Assembly (NCBI RefSeq): GCF_022539665.2
Contig: NC_081331.1
Span: 3,258,501 to 3,322,500 of the forward strand
DNA length: 64,000 bases
DNA from: Daphnia carinata
Lineage: Eukaryota; Arthropoda; Branchiopoda; Diplostraca; Daphniidae
Direction of reading: 5' to 3'
Shown here: piece by piece, positions 9,624-21,600 of the stretch
Layout: the number at the start of each line of letters is the position of its first letter
Numbering within the stretch: position 1 is the stretch's first letter
Translations under genes and position numbers: made by a program
The notes under the pieces: model-generated
The model's database searches: none
Told to the model about the DNA's origin: nothing
The model's input: the letters and a program-made list of their open reading frames with translations, nothing else

Positions 9624-12600
9624 CTATTTTTTTTCCAATTGTTGATAGACTTTGCTCGTAGAGGACATGCTCACCCTCTCGGTTCGCTGTGTTGTCACCT
9701 GGCTGTGATGAATTTGCTCCGTGCTGCTGCGAACGCTGGATGTAGCCGAGTAATAAGACGCATCTCCACCGGCAGACGCACCATGTTGTACATGGGCAGG
9801 ACTTTGAAAACTTGACATTGATACTGATGAATTAAAAGTGCTACTGTTGTTGAATCTTTGTCTCGATTCGGAAAACGAAGGTGTGTGATCTTCTATCATA
9901 GAATTATTGGCGCTATTTGCCGTCGATTCCAGTAAGTGGCGCTGGCGTTGCAGAATCATTAGAGGGGACTCGTTGTCGCGCTGCTGTTGTTGTTGCGGTT
10001 TTTGGGTAGAAGATAAGCGTGGTGGTGTAGCAGGTGGTTGCTTCTTTGGTGGAGGCACAGGTGAAACAGATCGTTGATCACGTTGGAGGTGAAACATCTG
10101 CTGTTGTGGACTGTTCGACTGTTGACCCTGATAGACCTGACGGACTCTGCTTTCAGCTTGAAACGACGACAGGGTTTGTTGAACAGGTGGAGCAGGACTG
10201 CGTTCAATATCGGATCCATTCATATTTGTTCGATAGCCTGATGTCTCCATTGATGAATCGTAGCCGGACATGTAACCTTCTGCGTCCGAATCGCCCTCAC
10301 CGCGATATTTGGCTCGTCGGATGGCAGTCAGTCGACTGCGAGCTTCCTCCAGTTCACGTTCGATTCGCAGTACCTCAGAACGAGCGTCAATCTCCTGCGC
10401 TATTCCACCCACCATTCTATGTAAACGAATCGTTAATGTGAGAATGAGACATTTAAAAAAAAATTTGAAATAACACAATTAAAAGGCAGGGGAATGCATA
10501 CCTTCGATTGACCACCAGACTGCGCTCTTCTTCTTGGGCGATGGCTTGCTGGGCAGCCTTGACCAAATTGTCTGTGGCCCGTTTCACGGCGTTACCGGCC
10601 GCTTGAAGGCGTTGTGTCGACGGACTGTCGGGGTCGGCCTTGACTTTGCAGGCCACCAAAAGCTGGGCAGTTGAACTTGCCACTTGCTTGGCGGCGGAAA
10701 TCAGCTTGTCTTCCGACGACTGGCCCTGGACCAGCGCGTTGGCCGACTCGACCAAGCTGTGCGTCGCAGCGGCCACAAGACGCGCGGCAGAAACCAAACC
10801 TTCCGACCATTGGCCGTCATCCGAATCCGATTGCGGACGGCGGCTGATCTATATTGATCAGAGATATAATTGTTTAGCGACGTATAAAAAACGAACTTAT
10901 TTTCCCTCCATCTGTAAGGAATTTGGGAAATATTTACCTTGCCAATGTCAATCAATTCACGCTGTGCAGCCGAAGCGGCCTTGACGAGTGCTGACGTTGC
11001 GGCGGCAATCGATTTTGCGGCTTCAAGAATCATCTCATCGAAGCTCAGACTTTCATCCGTTTCCTTTTACGAGAAAATGAAGAAACAACACCGATTAGTT
11101 CCGATTTTAAGGTAGAAGATAAGAATGTAAAGATATTTTGTGCGTGAGGTGATGTAGCGATGGCTCACAGCTGTAATAATATGTCTGATATCTGGTTGTG
11201 GTCTAACGATAGAACAACCAAGAATATCAAACATATCTTACAGCCAACAAGCGTTTAGATAATGTCGACCCAGCAACTGAAACGTCTTTAAGTCCATTCA
11301 ACGATTTAAAACAAAATTAAAAAAACAAGTGAATTACTTTTGTAGAACTGATGCGAGGACGTAAGTTGGCCAACTTCTTGGCGGCAGCATCTATAGAAGA
11401 AGCCGCACCCAACAGCTCGTTTTCGGCAATGACAGTAGGGTCTTCGGGATCTTCCCAATCCGTTCCTACTCCCGCGTAGGGAAAAAAAAAAAAAGAAAAA
11501 CGTCAGACAACAGCCAACAGTGAAATCGCAATGGTGACCCTCGAAAGGCCAGCCGTGCATCCCCAACGTTCAATCAAGACAAAGCTTTATACGCGGACAA
11601 ATATAGGCACACAATGTTTAGATTACAACACTGAAAATACGACGCGACATTCCACCATGCCAGTAGGCCCGTGTATCTCTTTTTTCTTTTTGCCCTCCTT
11701 GGATCGTACGTGTTTGTGTTCTCCGGCTTTTATGATTGCGTGCGACGACCGAGACCCATACGATCCCGGCCGACGGATCGATTGACTGGATACTGAATGC
11801 CGGGAGATTTCTGGCAAGCCGGTAAACTACACACTGGGACGACAACTCATAACACAATGCTAGTAAACACGACACACACACACAAAAACCAAAGAAAGAA
11901 AAAAGGAAGAGAAGTAGGGAAGAAAAAAAAAGAGAAATCCATGCATACACGTGTAAGAAAAGAATGGCGTCATCATGCGGAGGTCGAATAATACCGATGC
12001 GTAAATCGGGCTCAGCGTAGCGTGTTTTCATGCCGTCAGCATGCAGTACATGTATGGAAGGGGGGGGGGGATTGCCGAGTGTGAAAATACGGCGGAGTTA
12101 AAACTAGAGCCATCCACCCAAAAAATCTTATCAAAAGCATGGAATCCCCTAGCTTAGTAGTAGAACACAATGACGATATAGGTAATCAATCCCGAATCCC
12201 TGGCAATCCCGACAGCTGTGAAAAAAAAAAGAAAGAAAGAAAAAGAAAATTTCCCCCGGTGCAAGTCTCGCTGATGCACGTTGACAATGTGTGGCTCAGT
12301 AGGTTCCCTTATTCAGCACCCAAAGCTTCACGCACTCTGCCATACACTCACCCAGTCTGTAAAGACACTGGCTCTTTCTCCATGGGCCATAACCTTCGTC
12401 ACCCGATGATGTCACTATAAAGGACAGTATAGATAACATTTGCCTATCACCGATTTTTATCAGTGTGTGAAAATCGCCAAAGAAAAACTCCAGAACTTCA
12501 ATAGCGTGAAATTCTTTCGTTGCTGATGCAGTTTCGGTTTTTTTAAAACAACGGGAGAATGGAAATGCCAAGAATTTTGGTTGTTCAATCACATGCTCGC

Positions 12601-15600
12601 GTATGCAGTGGGGGACGAACAAATACTCAAAATCAACTCAAACCATTCAAAATTGTGTTAAACGAAAGACAATCAAAGACGGAATGTGATACTGCAACAA
12701 AGAAAATTAATTAAAACTAGACTCGCTTTTTTTTTTTAAAACAACGGGAGAATGGAAATGGCAAGAATTTTGGTTTTTCAATCGCACGCTCACGTATGCA
12801 GTGGAGGACGAGCAACTATACTCAAAATCAACTCAAATCATTCAAAAATTTAAATGAAAGACAATCAAAGACGGAATGTGATACTGCAGCAAAGAAAATT
12901 AATATAACAGGAATTACCTTTGAGGATTTCGGCCATCGAAACAAGACCAGTGACGCATTGGGCGATTTTGCGGGAGACGATGGGGAAGTTGTTCTTGATT
13001 TCGATGTTGGCCGCTGGATTAGGTCGCGACAGCACGTGAAGCACGAGTTGCAGCAATTCGCGGTACTGCAGAGCCGTCTCGCGGCCGGCCTGTAGCGTCT
13101 TGGCGCGGTTTTCGTTCGTCTCCGCCGTGTAAGCAGCGCCCTAAAAAAATGAACCGAAAATCCGTTAATAAAAATTGAAGGTGCAATCGTTTTTCAATCA
13201 AAAATACCGTACTTTGCAAGTGGTTAACATGTCAGAAATTGCCTTGCGACCGACATTGGCAGCTACAATAACGTCGTCCTGGAAACAGCTGTTACCCGCC
13301 GCAACCGCCTTGGCCGTTGCCAACGTGATGGGTTTCGTGACTCGAACTAAATCTTCCGGCGTGTATTTGACACGTGGCACTTCCGGCGAATCGAACGCCT
13401 GATGGAAAATAAAAAAAAAATCAGCAATAAACATTTGTGATTCATTGAATTCAACGATTCTCGAAATAAAACGCTCACGTACCCGAATTTCCTGCGCGAT
13501 GGCTTCGATGGTCGATTCGAGAGCCCGAGTTCCTCTGGTGTGCTCGTCTTCGACCGCTTTCACCGTTTTGAGCAGTGATGTCACGTTCGTCACCATAACC
13601 TAGACGGATAAGGGTACGGACAAAAACAACAGGCCAAAAATGAAATGGCAGGCAAGGCAAAGTCTGTAGGGCACACAGGAAGAGGGGTATAGAGGGGCTA
13701 GACAACAACAGCACGCTCGTTTACACGTTATCGATAATCGTAACTAGACAATCTATGTTAGTCTCGTCATAAAAAAACAAAAAAACAAAGAACATTTCTG
13801 TTTTCACGGACTAAAGATTTGCTTCAACGTTTCGTGTGTCTCTGATTTGACTTGTCTTTTGTCGTCATTCATATAGACCATGCGGATTGCGGATGCATAC
13901 GGACAGGCACGTATAAGTAAGGAAAAGAAATTCAGACGGGGGGGTGGATGGATCATTCCAAAACGAAATCGCAAAAAAAGAAACAAGGGGAGATGCGAAT
14001 CCTAAAATCAAATGAATTCGAAATCTGGAGCTAAAATGATGAATTGCTTAATTTTTCTTTTTTTTTTTCTTTTCAAGTGGTTTATTGACCCTTTTTTTTC
14101 GAACGTCAATTCAAATAATAAATACTTCCCGGGTTAGTTGGTTGTAGACTACTACAGATTGACTTGTTCTTTTCAAAACCCAAAATTACTGATTTTGATA
14201 GCGATCAATCAAAAAAAAAGAGGGCAGGCAAAATTGAAAAAAAAGGGTTTCAAAAAAAGTCAAAACAAGAGGCAAAGAATTTTTTAAAAAAGTAGCTGGA
14301 TCTTTTTTGGGGGAGGGGTTTTTCAACACGGCCGCGCCGCACATGTTTCCTTCCGACTAAATTTGGTTTTCACGTTTTTTGTTTTTTTTTATTGTAATTC
14401 GTTTTTTTTTTTTTTAAGTGTCGAAATTGTCAAGGTTCGGCGTAATCCGAGTCAACGATGAGGAGTCGAATGAGCTCCTCTTCCTGGTCAGATACGAGCC
14501 AATCCGAGGGCACGGGCTCAACGTCATCCGCCGGATACTGTGGAATAGCACACATACAACCACAAAACTGAACTGACTTTTCATTTCCACTCAGAAAATA
14601 AAAAGGGAAAGAAGGCGAAGACGTTTGTTTTTTGAAAAGGACAATTATCCCATATTTGATTAGACACAACCGCAAAAATAATCCGGATCGAAAAAAAAAA
14701 AAAAAATGAATTGAATGACGAGACTAAACAGAATCCAGGATTGGCATTGTGTGCTTTTGTTAGTTCCTGCCAGAGCAGGTGTGCGGAACAAATCCATGCC
14801 TGGATTCTTTGACTTTCGATTGGACTATGCTGTTTCCTGGAGGTAGGCAGGGTGGACTTGGTGCACTTAATAGCTGACATTTTTCAGCCATCAAAGCGGG
14901 GATAACCTATCGATCCTTCTAGGGCTAAAATGATGACGATACGATGATGAAAAATCAACTATAGTGGAGAAGGTTGAGGGGCAAACAGTCAGTGAAAGGG
15001 ACGTGCAGACTTGATAGGTGATTTTGCCATCGGCGGGCGTGTCGCAAATTCCAGACAAAGAAAGGCAGCCTCCACTCAACACCACCACCATCATCACAAT
15101 GAAAGCATTAAAATCAAATCACAGGGAAAGTCCACCCCAGCCAGGGAAACTGCATGGTGCAATTTACAATCAACAAACCATTGGGTAGTCGTATTTCAAA
15201 TCCGATAAACGATTCGTTCGCTATTGTTGATCGCTAATTTGTCTGGATTTATATTTAGGAAGAAAAAAAGGGGAGGAAAAAAGAGAAGGGACTCGGTTTT
15301 CGATATTGGACGCGTAAATAAACTTACCTTTGCAGAGTCTTTCAAGTAGATCATGGCGGGATCGTTGATGCTCTTGCCCGAAGCTGATTTGGTGGCGTGG
15401 ATAAGGTCACCCAGAGCGGAGGCCACGTCTTTGACAGAGTTGATCAACATAACCTGTAACATTAGAACAGCTCATCATTAACTGTGTGAACACAAGACGT
15501 AAAAAGATTGCAATTACCTGGGCTTCAGGATTGTTGGAGCCAAGGGATGCAGCACCCAGTTTGACGACATCCGACAGCTGGACAATGGTAGCGACAGCAT

Positions 15601-18600
15601 TTTGAGCTGCCACGGCCAACTGTTCTTGGGAAGAAGCAGCGCCGGCCACCAGCGTTTTCGTATCTTCCACCAAAGCCTTGGCCGTTTTCAGAATGTTCTC
15701 GCGATGGTCAGCGAACGTCTCATCCTCGTTCTCCGCGTGCAGAGTGCCAGCTGTAGCAAAAAGAATGGTAGTGTCCAAATCGCCAATGATACCGGACACT
15801 GTACTGGCAGCATTAATACACGCTTGTGTTCCGCGGGAGCTGGCCTGTAAAGCGGCTAATACTTGCGATGCCTAAAAAAAAAAAAAATGGTCATAACATT
15901 TTTTGAATTAAATAACGTTTCTTGATTATCATCTTTTGTTTCACCTTTTCTCCAACTAGACGTGCAGCATCGGAAAGATCACGCTGGGTAAAGACGTCGT
16001 CAGGAGCGCCCTGTCTTGCCCCACCAGCTTTAACCAAATCGATGCAGGTGCGACCAAGATCGTGAACAGTCGATTTAATTCGCATTGCGATTTCAACACT
16101 CGAAGTTTTAGCCACAGCACCTTGGGTGTCTGTAGCCAGTTGTGTGTACAGATGGGTAATGGAAGCACCGAGTTGACCCAACTGGCTCACATTGTCTGAA
16201 CCAGATTTAGCAACCTAATTTTTAAGACAATGTAATTTTATTTACTTTAGCGTTTCTCTTAGACAATCGTTTGATTACCATATCCTGTGATAATCGAGCA
16301 ATCTCCTTTGTTGCTTGCACCATCCGTGTTTGGTAATCAACGAAACTCGAACTGTCACTATCATCCCCAGCAGACGCCTAATTAGAGATCAAATGAAAGA
16401 AATATGTTTGCGATAGGTGGACGACGTTTAATTACCGTCTGTGCTCTGTTTTCCATCTGGTTCATGGATGCTGTAATTGAATCGACAAGGCCAGATACAA
16501 CACCGGCTTCTGTAGCAACCGTTTCGACCGTCGACAACAAGTCTCGCAGGGCTTCTTTCATGGCCTCGGCTGATTCGTCCAGATCCGTATGGACTTGAAC
16601 AGCCTAACACAAGAAATCAAATAATTTAAACAAAAATGGGAAAGAGCCAAATATGAATGGGAAATTCACCTTGGGGTTTCCTCCGGCTTCTTTGGCAACA
16701 AGGACCAGTTGGATGGCGCATTCAGTGACCGTCTTGGATTGATCGAGCATCATCATTTGCTGTTTAGAGTTAAGCAGATAGGAAGCGGATCCCGTGGCGG
16801 CCACCACCATTGGCTCAAAATAATGGGATATTTGTGTCACCTAGATAGAAAATGCAATGATACATCCATGATATGCGTTAAACTTTATAACATACGGCGT
16901 GCCCGAGCTTTTCGGCTTCTCCTTTGGCGGCCGAGCGGACGCTGTCGATGCGATCGGCGATTTCCATCGCGCAGTTGGTGGTCTGCTCCGCAAAGGCTTG
17001 GGCAGATTTTTCGCGACGTGGGCTCAGGTTCTGCGAAATAGCCGAAAGCGAAGCTTGATCTAACTGGCGGACGCAATTCGACATGATCGAGATAACATCA
17101 TCGCACTCTCTTTGTCCTGGAGCCTTGTCACGGATGGACGATACAAGTTTCTTAATGGAATCAGATACGCTCTTGCTGTGATTGGCCAAAGCTTGCCATG
17201 TGGGCGGATCTTTGGGATTCAGAGCCAGAGACTTGGCGGCCGAAATCATTGAGCACGAGCCATCAATAATTGATTTGCCTGAAATAATAAATTTTTAAAA
17301 AAGGGATTAGGATTTGCGTCTCCGGAAGGAAAATTATGATTTGAATTTTTTACCAGCGGATGTAATGGGTTCTTGAGACTGCCGAGCAGTCGGTGAAATT
17401 TTAGCCGGGATGGAAGCAAAATCAGGCGAATTGGCGAACGTGCACAAATTCTCAACGGCTTCAATGAGGGGCTGTGTTGCGGCGGCGCAATTATCGCGAT
17501 TACGCTGGCTGTAGTCTTGATCCAGAGCCTTGATTTCCTTAACCAACTTGGCAGTCGAATTGGCAACATCCTTAGCCGATTGAACAAAGTGCCGCTTGGC
17601 CACCGGGTTGGTCGTCTTGGACGAAGCCACCCTGCACGCGTTGCACAGGGAGCTCGTGTGCTTGGCAATGACCGTAGCGGCCGACAGCACTTGTTGTTGT
17701 GTGCTTTTCGGGCTGGACAATGCTTGGCAAGCTGATTGAATGGCCTACGTTAATAATAAATATTTAAAACAGTTTATTAAGCAAAAATATTGAAAGTTAA
17801 ACAAGTGATTCTTTTACCTGCGATGCTCTGGCAAAGGCGGCCTGATCGACCAGACCGGATCTGCCGGCCACGCTGGAAGGATCAGAGACACCGACCAGGT
17901 AAGCGGCTTGGGCTGCAGCTTCGACCAGCCCAGTGATGGCGTTGGACACGTCCTTGACAGCTTCGCCGAAGGGTTCGTGCTCCGATTTCTTGGCGTTGTT
18001 GGCGATACCTGTCATGCCGTCGCCCAGGCTCTTGGATTTCTCCATGACCGTTTCCAGGCATTCGAAATACGACATGTCGTTGACTGGCTCGTTGGGCTTC
18101 TCCAGAAGCGAGCGGGTGGACTGGATGGCGCGGACAGCGTTGTCACACTCCTTCTGTCCCGGAGCGCTGGCCGTGCAAACATCGACGAGGCCGTTGATGG
18201 CTTCGGTAACGGCTCGGGCTGCGGCCGTCAAATTGTTCTTGGCGTTGGGGGCGGACGGGTCGGCGTTGGCCGTCTTGGCGACCGTCAGCAATTTGCCGGA
18301 AACGAGGGTTATATTCTTGAGGGAGACAATCATTTGCGATCGCGTTTCCGTGTCTTTGGTTTGGCCAGCCATTTCCATGCCGACGTTCATCATGTAGCAG
18401 AACGAAGTGCTATACGTTTTGGATGCCCAGGCCAAGCGTGTGGGCGATTCTCGGGCCGTTCCAACCACTTCACCAGCGGCATCGTTCAAATCAGCCGCGG
18501 CCGAGCCCAGCATCGTTTGCAATTCGTGATATGATTTGTCACTACGGGGATACCGTTCACCATTCAACATCTGAAGCGAAAACCAACAGTTCGGTTCATC

Positions 18601-21600
18601 AAATTCTTCTTTAATTGAATTAAAGTTTGTTGTTCACTCACCTCGGAAGCCGAGTTAATAGAATGGATGGCTTCGTCAACATCCTTCTGTCCAGGTAAGC
18701 ATCCGGCACATTTGCTGAGCGATTGCGATACATCGCGGGCAATCTGAGTGACGCGCTGTTGAGTGGCCACATCTTGCGGATTGGTTGCGGCCGATCTTGC
18801 CTCCTCAATCAAAGTGATGGCTTGTTCAACTACTTCTTTAGCGCTGTCAATTATTTTATGTTGCTGTTCCGGTTGGTCCGAAGTGGCCGCCACTCCGCGA
18901 ACGGCATCAGTTAAATCTTGGAGGGCGACGGCCGTGCTGCGGGCCGCCATGCCCGTATGTTTCTCATCGCCTTGATTGACAGCCGTCAGCAGTTGTGCCA
19001 TATTGGAACCGACGGCTTTAGAAGTGGCGCTAAACTGCTGGGCAGTGCTTTCAGCCGTTTCGCCCGGCAACGGTTTCAAGTCGGAGGCATTAACGGCTGT
19101 GCTGAAGGCATCCAGTTCCTCTTTGAGGCCATAAAGCATGTCCAGTGCTGAATCGAGTTCAAGTGGACCGCAAGTATCGCGGGCTTTAGTGACAGCCGTC
19201 CGTAGATCCGTCAGGGCCGTCGAAAATTGTTTGGAACTGTTGTTCAACTGCATTGAAGACGACGGATCATTGACAGTTGGTAGGGCCGTTTTAGCCGCTG
19301 CAACCATTGGATTTCCACTTTGAATAAACTCTTCACTAGCGCTGATAAGAGCCAATTGAGACGCTGGCGATTCCGGATTGGCCAGAGTGCTCTTGACTCC
19401 CTGGACCAATTTGGCGATCTGATCGGCGACGGCTTTGCACGCGGCCAGCAATTGATCTTGGCTCGTCGGATTCGAGTTGTGCGGTCCGGCAGCTTGTGCG
19501 GCGGCGATCGACTGCGTGGCCGTCGCGGCAGCGTGTTTGGCGGCCGTTTCCAAACGCTTAATGACTTTCTTCTTGATGGCGTCACCGGCGGCGGCTTGGG
19601 CAGTGCCACGGAGCTCTTCAGCCGCTTGACGCAGTTTCTGTTGTTGGCTCGCATCATTCGGGCTGCTGGCGCAGGCTTTTGCTGCCTCCACCATCCGAGC
19701 CGTAGCCTCGGCCAGGGAACGGGCAGCAGCCAACAGTCTCTGTTGCAATTCGGAATCGGGTAGAGCTTCCGCTTCTCCTTTAATAGCTTGAATAAGTTGG
19801 GCTGTAGCCTGGGCAAGAACGCGTGCCTGGCGCACCATTTCAGCACCATCACCTATGCTCCCAACGAAAATGAAATCAAGATTTTAATCCTAAATCCAAT
19901 CACAAGTTGCAATGCTTGAATTACCCTGGGCGGCAAAGAGCCGATCCGAAGCGGCCAAAATGTTATCAACAGCTCCTTCGTGAACGCTTTCCGTGGCTCG
20001 ATTGCGGCCTGTTCCTTCTTTGATGTGGGCCAACAAATCATTGAGAGCCGAAGCGACATCTCCGGCTGCTTTTCTCAAGTTCGTAATTAACTTCTCGTCG
20101 CGACACGTTTGCTGACAAAGACCTAAAATGCCTTCGACGGCACGGGCCACTTCGCGGGCCGCGTCGATCAGATGCTGTTGACAGGCCGGATCGCTAATCG
20201 TGGGCGCCACGACTTTGGCGCAGGCCACTAACTGCGACGTGGCCAGAGCGCATTGTGTCGCTGCGGCAATCACCTGCTGGCGTTCCGTTTCGTCCGGGCA
20301 GGCAGCCGCAACGGCTTTTGCGTTCAAAACCAAAGCGGCCGTCGTGTTGGCCACGGCTTTGGCCAATCCGAGGAGCATGTCCTGGAGTTCTCGGCTCGAA
20401 TTATCAGCCTCGCCCAGCTGTTTCAGCAAGTCGTACGTTGTTTCGCCCACTTTAGATGCAGCAGACAGCAAGTTTTGTCGCATCTGTTTCAAGTTTTATT
20501 TTTTCCAAAGAGAAAATCGAAACAAAATAAAAGATGGTAATCACCAACGAGGGGTTGACATGTCTTCAAGCTATGAACGAGACGGGCACGCGATTCTCTT
20601 ACTAAGTGTCGCGTTATACGAGGGGAAAAAAAAAGGCCCGCCTCTACATCATCTATAAAAGCCAATGTCTGTACGGAATGGCTCAAAAACTCGACATGTA
20701 ATGTAACGGGGGGATCGATACTGGAACGTGGAACACCGAAGATAAAACGCCATTCTCAACTTCTCTACGTGCGACGTGGGATTTTCACGACGATAATGTT
20801 CGGAACGAACGAAAGAAAAAAAAAAAACCTTTGGGATTTCACACTACATTCTATTCGCGTTTTTTTTTTAACCTCCCCTACGTCTCTCAGTTTTATTCGT
20901 CCCCGATTGTTACAATGTTTGACACGTCCCTAGTCGCACCCGATGGAGTAGACGGGAAGAAAGGCAGAGAAAAAAAAAAATAAAAAAAAAATAAGGAGGT
21001 ACTTGTACAATTTCTACTTGTGTAGGGAATCATGGTTAACGGTAAGTGCACTTCTGTTCGGGCGGCTGCCGGAATTGGTTAACATCGTTCGCAACGATGT
21101 GGCACTAGCAAAGCCGACTCAATTCGTTTTTCTCCCTTGTCTGACAGTTGTCGATATTGCATTCGAAAAGCGCGCGCGCGCAACGCTTTCGTACCGATCC
21201 CTCTTCCTTTCTTAGCGTCGTAAGAATTGATCGTTAACCAATGAAACTTAAAGGTGGGATTCTAAACGAAAATTTAAAATACGAATCTATCCATGAAATG
21301 CACGAGCGCTCTTCCAGTTTGAAAAAGGTGATTCTTAAATACGCCCTTGAGTCAAATTGAGTTTTTTTTTTTTTAATTCGATAAAAGAAAAATCAATTTT
21401 CGATAGTCGTCGTAAGGTTTAATAACGCCGACATTACTATTGCTAATCATGTCGTTTTTCGTATGCTATTAACCTTCTGCTTCACCTCCTTCGCAGGCTA
21501 ATGAGTTCCGCTTGGCTTGCGACTCCATTACCATCATTTTCAATCATCTTTAAATGTAGGGGGCAGACGTATGTTTTACATCAACTATTCATCAAGGACG

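Larger units (their letters stand above)
13600..15327. other. long talin intron (about 1.7 kb) hosting the alternative terminal exon
   Basis: This intron lies between talin exons 15453-15328 and 13599-13483 (phase 0). Apart from the candidate terminal exon at 14430-14537 and its poly(A) signal, only AT-rich filler is visible. Confidence 0.8.

Noticed and set aside
17908-18534. Long plus-strand open frame (208 codons) and similar frames over 18918-20658
   Set aside because: They are antisense shadows of the GC-richer talin rod exons, whose minus-strand frame and splice phases are unambiguous.
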